From NCBI GenBank assembly GCA_905178155.1, contig CAJINV010000014.1, positions 1,291,858 to 1,355,857 on the forward strand: a stretch of 64,000 bases of DNA, given 5' to 3'. Both the position numbers and the translations under genes were made by a program. Shown here one piece after another: positions 18,823-26,037 of the stretch (positions are counted from its first letter, which is position 1; each line of letters opens with the position of its first letter). Under the pieces are notes generated by a model. It was not told the origin of the DNA. It searched no databases and was given only the letters and a program-made list of their open reading frames with translations. The DNA comes from Amoebophrya sp. A120 (Eukaryota > Sar > Dinophyceae > Syndiniales > Amoebophryaceae).

Positions 18823-20627
18823 ATGCTGGTCGGCTGTTCTCTGTGCCAGCTGCGCAGGGAAACGAGCCCACCGTCGTCGGGTACGTGCAAACGGGAATTT
18901 GCCTTGTGGTTAGCAAATCGCACACGAAAATCACCAGCATCTTCAGCCTCCCGCAAACCAACAGTGCCATCACAGTGCCGGCGCGTTTCGCGCACAAAGC
19001 AGTTCTGGTACTCGCCAAGGAGCTCGAGGATGGAGACCCAACAAACGCATCCACGGCGCGAAGCATCGAGGTGTCGTGCTTTCTAAGCGGGCTTTTCCGC
19101 AACAGCGTCGTGCAGCACCAGAAAAACTGCAAGCAGTTCGGCTTTATGTGCCAGTATCTTTCGGGAAACGAAGAGGAGCTGACGGCGGCGCAGAAGCGAC
19201 AAACGGCGGTCTTGAAGAACTTCACCATTTGTGCGGGTGTCATGCTGTACAAGGGAAAAATCTATATTCCGCGAGTAGAGCTCGAGATCGACAGTAAATT
19301 CTTCAACAACAAAACGTGTATGAGAATCTACGTCGTTGTGCGCGTCCACAGGAGGTGGGCGCTGCACAGTAAAATCAGAAGAACCAAGCAAATGGTAAAG
19401 GAGTACTTCAACTGGCCGGGGCTGCAGGAAACCGTCGAACTGGTAGTGAAAACCTGCGTGCAGTGCCGACTGAAACATGCCGCAGAAGAGCCCATCGCTG
19501 CGTACACGCCGAATCGCCAGCCAAAAAGGCTGTTCCAAAGCTTTGTCTTCGACCACATCACGGACTTACCAGAAAGCGAAGACGGGTACAAAAACATCCT
19601 CCGCGTCCGAGAAAAACTAGTCGACCTTGGCTGGCTGATTCCAACAAAAACGAGGGAGCCACAGGAAGCTTGGGATGAGATGTGGAAGTTCGTCTGGGCG
19701 CAAGTAGGCTGCCCGGACGACACGGCCGCGGACAACGCGTTCAATTCACTTGTCGCGTCCTTTGCGGACATGGGCACACTGCACAACCACGGTAGAGCAA
19801 ACGAGCCACGCGACCAGAACCAGGCGGAGCGACCGAATAAGGAGGAGAAAGTCCGCCTGTTCAAAGTGTGCTCGCGCTTCCCCAAGACGTGGCCGAGAAT
19901 TCTTCCTCTGCTGCAGCTGATCGACAGAAACGCGCCCCGACGCAAACTGAACGGGCGCTCCCCTGCAGAAGCCTCCTGCGGACAGAAACTCTGCCTTCCC
20001 AACGCGCAGATCTTCTCCGCCCTCCACCAAGGACGCGCGAACCGCGACGAAGTGATGGAGTCGCTGCGAGAATTCCGAGATGGGATTGTGGAAAATGCAG
20101 AGAAGCACAGCATTGACAGCGCGCTTTCAGCACTAAACCGCCGGGGCACGCTAGCGATAGCGGAGATCTGCGCGGGAGACTTGGTAATAAAAAGGAGTGA
20201 CGCGACAAGCAAACCGACGCTGCAGTATGGCCCAGACCCCGAAAAGGCAAAGGTCTGGATCGTAGATGAAGTTGTCGGCGAAACAACACTCAAGCTAACG
20301 GCAGCGGCCTCAATCCCGGTAGTAATCGACGGCGAGGAAGTTGTGATCAACAGCAGCAACGACAAGCTACCGGAGGAAGAGCGGCTGCAAACGGCAACAT
20401 GCTCGGCAAGGCAATTTATCAAGCTATGGCTGGACGAGTACATCAAAATTTTTAGCAATCCGAAAAAAGTCGGCAACCAAGAGGTCTTCGGCGTAAATGT
20501 ATTGAACGGGAAATTTATCATTCGGGAGGAGACGGACATCGAGCAACTCGGTAAAACCAGGCACAAGATCGTCAAGAAGTACACGTACCTCGAGAAATAC
20601 TTGCCCCTGAAGGCGGACTTCATCTAA
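18816..20627 (+). CDS. Retrotransposon integrase
   Basis: 603 residues from ATG 18816, overlapping the pol ORF by 7 nt in another frame. The N-terminal 170 residues are unassigned. An HHCC zinc module follows (HRRWALH near 177 and CVQC near 212, with YFNWPGL between them, as in Ty3 integrases). The catalytic core has Asp246 (VFDHITDLP), Asp306 (AADNAFNS) and Glu338 (QNQAERPN). The last two are separated by 31 residues rather than the usual 35. A C-terminal section with GDLVIKR and KVWIVDEVV resembles the post-core GPY/F-like module. It inserts the cDNA into host DNA, and the 5-bp duplication agrees with that. No chromodomain was recognised at the C-terminus. Confidence 0.92.
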   Translation: MLNAGRLFSVPAAQGNEPTVVGYVQTGICLVVSKSHTKITSIFSLPQTNSAITVPARFAHKAVLVLAKELEDGDPTNASTARSIEVSCFLSGLFRNSVVQHQKNCKQFGFMCQYLSGNEEELTAAQKRQTAVLKNFTICAGVMLYKGKIYIPRVELEIDSKFFNNKTCMRIYVVVRVHRRWALHSKIRRTKQMVKEYFNWPGLQETVELVVKTCVQCRLKHAAEEPIAAYTPNRQPKRLFQSFVFDHITDLPESEDGYKNILRVREKLVDLGWLIPTKTREPQEAWDEMWKFVWAQVGCPDDTAADNAFNSLVASFADMGTLHNHGRANEPRDQNQAERPNKEEKVRLFKVCSRFPKTWPRILPLLQLIDRNAPRRKLNGRSPAEASCGQKLCLPNAQIFSALHQGRANRDEVMESLREFRDGIVENAEKHSIDSALSALNRRGTLAIAEICAGDLVIKRSDATSKPTLQYGPDPEKAKVWIVDEVVGETTLKLTAAASIPVVIDGEEVVINSSNDKLPEEERLQTATCSARQFIKLWLDEYIKIFSNPKKVGNQEVFGVNVLNGKFIIREETDIEQLGKTRHKIVKKYTYLEKYLPLKADFI

Positions 20628-21541
20628 ACTAGCGCGGTCCTCTTCTTCTGGCAACTGCAAGACGAAAATTTTTTCCTTTTTCTTTTGTGTTTTGTATTTC
20701 GATAGTAAATTACGGGTACATAATACGATCCTGTACAGAAAATACCGATATGAACGCAAATTTTTCGTTGTTCTCTCTACATATTTTGTTGTAAATACAT
20801 AGAGCAAGGTTATGCCATGATCTCAGTGTATAAAAACCAACTTCTCTTCCGAAGCAAAAACTCCGCAAGCGAAGCGAGCTGCAATATCGTTTGTGTCAAT
20901 GGAAAAAAAATATTCTCGAATAGAAAGTGTGGCGCGAAAAGCCTTGTCCACCTGTGCGATGTTGAACACAAAATCATAATCTGATCCAGTAGCACGCAAA
21001 CTGCCTCTTTTCTTTCACACAAATAAAAGCAAATAAGAGAAAGATGCTACGCGTTCGTAAATTGCACACAAAGTGTAGAGCTCTCCCGCAAATACGCGAT
21101 TATCATAGATGCTACGCGTTCGTAAATTGCACCCAAAAATTGTAGAGCCCCGCAGCAAAAGCGAATAAATAGATGCTACGCGATCGTAAATTGTAAATTA
21201 CACGTCGATCCCGCTGCGGCAAAAATGCCATGCAGCTGCAAGCACGATATAAATGGGGTCCTACCAAGCAATTTATGTAAAAAAATAAAATCGAACAAGT
21301 AGGTAGCTCTCAAGCGAAGCTCTTCTTTCATGTACAAATAAATCTGGGTCCTTGCAACAGAGCGCCGTCGCGACGCCGCCCAGGCCAAAAATGCCTGCGG
21401 CGAACGCAACACAGCTTGCAAGAAAACTCCATGCAAACTGCCACTTATGCAAATTTTCCACACAGGGATTATAAAATTAACACTGCTAAAGTTTATTAAT
21501 AAATAAACCGTCCTTCACACCTCCACGTCCAAAGCCGCAAA
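20628..21541. other. Non-coding spacer after integrase
   Basis: AT-rich, with no coherent open frame. It holds the three-copy 64/65-bp tandem repeat. It may be an untranslated or promoter region for the accessory ORFs, which is inferred only from its position. Confidence 0.5.
21042..21200 (+). repeat. Tandem repeat, about 64-65 bp, three copies
   Basis: The unit start AGATGCTACGCGTTCGTAAA appears at 21042 and 21107, and with one change (GCGATCG) at 21171. The units share TGTAGAGC-containing middles. The array lies between the integrase and the accessory ORFs of the element. Confidence 0.8.
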
Positions 21542-22057
21542 ATGGGTGACTTGCAGCAGCAGCCGACCATCAAGGACAAGAACAAGGGGAAGAGCGGCTC
21601 CGCGGACCAGGACAAGTCCAAGAAGAAGACGAAAATGACCAATGTCCAGGGTGCCGCGGCCTCGTCCAAGCACAACCCCAACGAGTCGGAGAAAGAGAAA
21701 TCGTCGGACATGGACCTGGCGGGAGCTGCCCACGCGGGCACGGCCTTGTTGGCCAGCAAAAAGGACAAGGGCCTGTTTGATAAGGAGAAGGACAGGTTGA
21801 TGGAGGAGCAGGAATCGTCCCAGGCGGAAGCGTACAACACCAATGGAGAATGGGATGAAAGCGAATGGCGCCTGCAATACGATCAGTGGAGATCAGACGG
21901 CCATGAGCAACGTGAGTTCTACCATAAAACGTTATGGAGTAAGAGAATTTATTTTCTCAAAAAGTTCTATAGAACCGAAAAACAGTTGACTCAGGCCGAA
22001 GAAAACGAAACTTTAACGGGTCTCGAAAAAATTAAAAATCTGATCGGAACTCCATGA
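21542..22057 (+). CDS. Retrotransposon accessory ORF 1, hydrophilic protein
   Basis: 171 residues from ATG 21542. The N-terminal two thirds are Lys/Ser/Asp-rich and likely disordered, and the C-terminal third is Trp/Glu/Lys-rich (EWRLQYDQWRSDGHEQRE). There are no membrane segments and I recognise no domain. Base composition changes inside the ORF from GC-rich before about 21850 to AT-rich after it, which could mean a composite origin. It follows the tandem-repeat spacer and is the first ORF after integrase on the same strand. It is not env-like because there is no signal peptide or anchor. Confidence 0.55.
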   Translation: MGDLQQQPTIKDKNKGKSGSADQDKSKKKTKMTNVQGAAASSKHNPNESEKEKSSDMDLAGAAHAGTALLASKKDKGLFDKEKDRLMEEQESSQAEAYNTNGEWDESEWRLQYDQWRSDGHEQREFYHKTLWSKRIYFLKKFYRTEKQLTQAEENETLTGLEKIKNLIGTP

Positions 22058-23070
22058 GGACAAATCTATTAATGAAAAATAAGGCTGTTTTTTTTTGTTT
22101 TGTAAATGTGAAAGTAAATGCTCAACCGCTCCTTCGGGAAGCACCTGGGCACGAAATCGCACCTGTAGAAACTACATCTATTTGTCGAAGTCTATTGCGG
22201 AATTTCACCATTCCAAAATAGGAGTAAGCAAACTGTTTGTCATGTTCCTCTGCCAGAACATTAAATCGGCCACATATCTGCACAAGGCGATTAGATAGTG
22301 AAAAAGTAAGGCTTTTGAAACTTCATACACTATACGCTCTTTGTGATATGTAAAAAGCAGAGCGTTAATGTAAAAATAAAAAATAAAACCATAAAAAAGT
22401 AAAAAACAGGTAAGAAAACCCATAAAAAAAAATACTGCTTCTACACAGGCACCCGCAGTGCAACTTTTACTTCTCGATTACGGAAGTCAGGTGTTACTAC
22501 AAATCGGTTCGTGCTTGTGTTTCGTTTTTTACTGAAAACAATAGCAAATAACAATAGTCGCCCCTTCTTGTTGCCACACGGTGCTTATGCATGAAATCAT
22601 GCGCCGCTTGTGGTTGTCATTGGGGCAGAAAAAGTGGAAGCGTAACTACTGAACCTCCCCACAGTAGTGCTACAGAGAAAAGTAAGTATCTTAGCGTCGC
22701 TGCGTCTTCCAACATAAGTGAAAACTACAAATTACCCCTGTATTTGAAAGCGGTGCTGTCGCAAAACCGCGTGCGCCGTGGAATCATACAGGCAGAAAAT
22801 CGCATAGCTGGCGTTCGGCGGCAGGCAAAGCACACCTGCAGCCAGCCTTCGGCAGTGCAATAGCCAAACCGAAGTACGAAGTGTGTCAGTAGAGAGAGAG
22901 AACACAAGCTAGAAGACAACAAAAATTAGCGGCAGAAACAAAACTTGTATCATTGCGTCTTTGTTGTGTTTCGTAAAATCCTCGTGCTCCACCAAATTTT
23001 TTTTGAACAGCGACGACTCCGTGCACAAACATTTTTTGCTTTATCTGTTGTACAGTAGGCGAGTCACAAA
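22058..23070. other. Spacer within the retrotransposon accessory region
   Basis: Mostly AT-rich. A 90-codon open frame at 22591-22863 (starting MKSCAACGCHWG) has two close Cys pairs but no further support, and I do not call it a gene. Confidence 0.4.
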
Positions 23071-23547
23071 ATGTCCGACACTATCACGAAATATGTGGAT
23101 TTGTATAGCGACAAGTACGATATCAAAAATTTTGACTACTACCGTGAAAGCACTGCTCAAACTCTCTTACCTTACTCGCTAGAGGAGCGCGCAAGTTATC
23201 GTAAGCAAATAGTAGATCAGAGCGAGTAGATCTCCAAACTGCGCCTCGAAAAGGACTATCTGAAAAAGCAGATCGGCGAGGTGTGCGCAGCGAACGAGGA
23301 ACTCGGCAAGCTGCTCGACCCTCCTAGTTTTAGTTCTGGTATGCTACCGCCAACGGCGGTGATAGGTAACTTAGAACGCGAGCTGCACTATGCAAAACAG
23401 CTGCTCACAAAGTTAGGCCGCGCTCGCTACTTCAACGAGCACGAAGACCTTGTGTACAAGGTGGAGAAATTTGTAGACGAGAAATTCACGTACCGAAGCC
23501 ACTTCGGCACGCCGCCCTTGCAAACCACTTTCAACACCTTCGGTTAA
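23071..23547 (+). CDS. Retrotransposon accessory ORF 2, coiled coil interrupted by an in-frame TAG
   Basis: From ATG 23071 the frame reads MSDTITKYVDLYSDKYD... and reaches a TAG at 23227-23229. It continues in the same frame to the TAA at 23545-23547, for 157 sense codons in all. Both halves look like one protein. A charged helix (LEERASYRKQIVDQSE) is followed directly by ISKLRLEKDYLKKQIGEV, which continues a heptad-like pattern. The TAG may be read through, or it may be a point mutation. Function unknown. Confidence 0.5.
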
Positions 23548-23712
23548 CCCCACTAGGTTTCAAGTGCGATGTTAAGTTTCCTCTTAGAGAGACAAGTGAC
23601 TTTGTTACAACATGAAATATACAAAATACTAATACTACGTAATTTTCTTTTTCTTTTTCAAAACAACATTCCGGTCCCGCCGCAGCGAACCGCAACAGCG
23701 ACGGGCCGACAA

Positions 23713-24666
23713 ATGCGAACTTACACTCCCACAACTAAACCGCGACTCGCAGAGCAGAAGACTAGGAACCGCTGCAACCTCGCGAGCCGCAAAGTGCAGT
23801 ACTCCGACACGTGCTGGGTGCTGGATAACCTGATCGAAATCCCCGGTGTCGGAACCGATTGGACTTCAAGTGACGAATTGTACTACGCGCTCGAGGAAAT
23901 CGCGCTCCGCGAGAAACGGGGTGCATCAACGATTTTCCGAGCGACACGCAGGGGCCCGGACACGGAAATTTCAACGTCGCTTCGGCAATTTTCAAATCCG
24001 ATCCGTGGTGCATGGCAAAAACCAAAAACTACCGAGTGGCAGTTGTTACAGTCAGCGACGGATTTGAAAATTATCTTGAAATTTTCTCGTGAGCCGGTCC
24101 TACTGCAAATAGCACGTGCGGGACCAAGCCCAGCACCACTGAAGCAAGTCTACTTCGCATTCGAAATCGAAACGATCACGACGAAAGCAGCCCTGCAAAT
24201 AGTCGCAAGCCTATACGTGGCGGTACGCGCGGCCGAAGCGCAGGCGGTGAAAGAAGTCTTCTTCCTCCGCGAGGTCGAACAACAAGTAAGCGACGCGATC
24301 CTGCACCCAGAACACAAACAGCCTCCGCTCGAGACCTGGCTGCAGAAATACCCGATCTTCTTCCGCCACTACTGCAAACTCCCCCTCTTCTTCAACGCCG
24401 ATGTCAAGCGACGCCGAAATCTTCAAGATCGATCCGGAATTCGCGGGTCACGCGCACACCCCTGGCGCACAACAAACCGCACCAAGCCCCGGGCCGCATT
24501 CGACTATGCAGCGGCGAATGCCGCAACCGCTGCTGCCAGCTGGGTCAGCAAGTCAGCAGGGACAACCCGGAGCGGTGCCTGTGCACCAAGGCGGAAAAAT
24601 ACCAGGAAATCCGGTCGACGTGGAGTACATGAAAATGTGGTATCCCGAAACGGCTGGCAAGATTGA
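23713..24666 (+). CDS. Retrotransposon accessory ORF 3, unassigned
   Basis: The frame is open from 23569, but the first 140 nt are AT-rich and look non-coding, so I prefer the ATG at 23713. The part up to about 24410 has protein-like composition (CWVLDNLIEIPGVGTDW, QVYFAFEIETITTK). From 24401 onward a second ORF in another frame looks better coded, and this frame becomes Arg/Ala-rich. It probably ends early through a lost stop, or is joined to the next ORF by a frameshift. No domain or membrane segment recognised. Confidence 0.45.
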   Translation: MRTYTPTTKPRLAEQKTRNRCNLASRKVQYSDTCWVLDNLIEIPGVGTDWTSSDELYYALEEIALREKRGASTIFRATRRGPDTEISTSLRQFSNPIRGAWQKPKTTEWQLLQSATDLKIILKFSREPVLLQIARAGPSPAPLKQVYFAFEIETITTKAALQIVASLYVAVRAAEAQAVKEVFFLREVEQQVSDAILHPEHKQPPLETWLQKYPIFFRHYCKLPLFFNADVKRRRNLQDRSGIRGSRAHPWRTTNRTKPRAAFDYAAANAATAAASWVSKSAGTTRSGACAPRRKNTRKSGRRGVHENVVSRNGWQD

Positions 24667-24937
24667 AAAAGAGTTGGACGACAAGCAGGAGCAGATCGCG
24701 AAATTGCAAGAGCAGGTCGAGCTGCACAAGCAGACGTCGCAGAAATTGACCCAGGCGCTGCATTCGATGGCAAGCCAGCAAATTCGAATGCAAACGCACG
24801 GGAAGATGCTTCAGCAAGAAATGCTGCAACTGTTCTATGGCGATAAGATTACTAAAGATGATTGTAAAGCAAATCCCTTGCTCCTCGACTGCTTATACAG
24901 CCAAATCTGGTATGAGTACTTTGATTACAACATTTAG
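24401..24937 (+). CDS. Retrotransposon accessory ORF 4, coiled-coil protein
   Basis: 178 residues from ATG 24401. It has a Pro/Gln-rich N-terminus and then a regular coiled coil (KIEKELDDKQEQIAKLQEQV onwards, residues about 85-150), ending in an aromatic tail (YSQIWYEYFDYN). It overlaps the previous ORF by 266 nt in a different frame and ends 66 nt before the right LTR. Function unknown. It could be a structural or RNA-binding partner of the Gag-like protein, but only its position suggests that. Confidence 0.55.
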   Translation: MSSDAEIFKIDPEFAGHAHTPGAQQTAPSPGPHSTMQRRMPQPLLPAGSASQQGQPGAVPVHQGGKIPGNPVDVEYMKMWYPETAGKIEKELDDKQEQIAKLQEQVELHKQTSQKLTQALHSMASQQIRMQTHGKMLQQEMLQLFYGDKITKDDCKANPLLLDCLYSQIWYEYFDYNI

Positions 24938-24988
24938 TTTTAAAAAAATTTTTTTTCGTCTTTTCAAGTAGTAGAAAATTTTTTCTTC

Positions 24989-25003
24989 AAACGGGGGGAT
25001 GGA
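24989..25003 (+). promoter_or_regulatory. Polypurine tract of the LTR element
   Basis: AAACGGGGGGATGGA lies immediately before the right LTR. It is purine-rich apart from a C and a T and carries a run of six G, as expected for the plus-strand primer. Confidence 0.75.
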
Positions 25004-25480
25004 TGTAGCGACGGGTGTCCATAGAAACCGTCTGTACACCATTCTCACCGTGTTCGAAGCGCAAAATAGCATTACAGATTTGCGAGGACAACATGAAAAG
25101 ATCTTTTCTCCGCAACAACAAATTCCATTCAACAATAAAAATGAAGTAGATCTCGAAATTCTTCTTGTGTGCGAAAAAATGTAGCAACAATTTTCCAACA
25201 CTAGAAATTGTAATCCGGACTTCATAGCACGCGAAATTGGCGAGGCAAAACAGTGATGATGAATTTGTGCTGCTTCCAAAAACCATTTTGAACCCAAAAA
25301 CAGTTAGGAAGTTTGAGACTACGACGTGCCGCAAACTGCATTGAGCACGCCTGTAAATCTTGAAGTTCAACATCTGTGACAAAACTTGAAAGTAAAATTA
25401 CAATTGTGAACTCTTGTTCTCTGTGAAATCATCTTCACGAGAAACTTGCATTCTGTGTTCCACTAAGCACTTTTGCTACA
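25004..25480 (+). repeat. 3' long terminal repeat (477 bp)
   Basis: It matches 6291-6767 over its full length with about five substitutions seen by eye (for example GATCACG versus GATCTCG, and GTGTACG versus GTGTGCG). It is followed by the ACTAG duplication. Confidence 0.95.
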
Positions 25481-25485
25481 ACTAG
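25481..25485. other. Target-site duplication, right copy (ACTAG)
   Basis: Identical to 6286-6290. Confidence 0.9.
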
Positions 25486-26037
25486 TAGACATGATTTTTG
25501 AAGTTTTTGAAGTGGAAACAAAATCTTACGCTAGAAACAGGGCCTCGGGCTGCTTTATTCAAGGTGTAGTAGAGAAAGAACAAGGTCGTGATGGGGAAAT
25601 ATGTGGAGGTGTTTTTTCTCTAAACAGCAGCCTGCAACGCATCTCCTTAGCTTAAGCGAAGCTTGGCGTTGTAGCCTTTGTTGTTGTAAACAAAATTTTT
25701 GCGCTTTTTTCGTTCTGAGCAAAATTAGAGTTCTACCAGCACATGGATAAAATTGGTGGCAAAAATCAGCTTTATGCAACAAGAGTGACACGGTGATATT
25801 TACGATGAATTCTGTACTTAGATTCACTTTTAAGAGGAGTAACAAGTGCTTGCCCTTCTTCCGCCTTTTTCAGAAAGCCTAGTGGTACAACTGGAGCATT
25901 TTTTTTCTCTTTGGAGATATGGAGTAATTACGCATTTTTTTGTTTGCAGAGTGAAGGCTATGTGTTTGTTCGTTTTCTAATATTTTACATGTGTTAATGT
26001 TCTGATCGCGCAGTGAGCCGCTGCGACAAGAAAAAAC
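25486..26037. other. Intergenic flank 3' of the retrotransposon
   Basis: AT-rich, with no gene recognised. It probably includes the upstream region of the next gene. Confidence 0.45.

Larger units (their letters stand above)
6291..25480 (+). mobile_element. Giant LTR retrotransposon (Ty3-like), complete, about 19.2 kb
   Basis: The boundaries rest on two 477-bp direct repeats (6291-6767 and 25004-25480), each starting TGTAGC and ending GCTACA, flanked by ACTAG duplications. By eye the LTRs differ at about five positions, which indicates a recent insertion. A TGG-starting primer-binding-site candidate follows the left LTR and a purine-rich tract precedes the right one. The coding order is an unassigned ORF, Gag-like plus protease, RT-RNase H-macro domain, and integrase. 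About 4.4 kb of accessory sequence follows. RT-RNase H before integrase is the Ty3/gypsy order. The length is well above the usual 5-10 kb for this group. It lies between the EF-hand gene and the Cys-His protein gene and interrupts neither. Confidence 0.93.

Noticed and set aside
19328-20623. 431-codon open frame on the minus strand
   Set aside because: Antisense to the integrase ORF, which has clear catalytic motifs. The composition is a mirror of the GC-rich coding strand.
22591-22863. 90-codon ORF with Cys pairs in the accessory region
   Set aside because: Short, no further motif, and composition like the surrounding spacer.
21542-24937. Envelope gene after integrase (endogenous-retrovirus-like)
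   Set aside because: None of the four ORFs has a signal peptide, furin-like site or membrane anchor.
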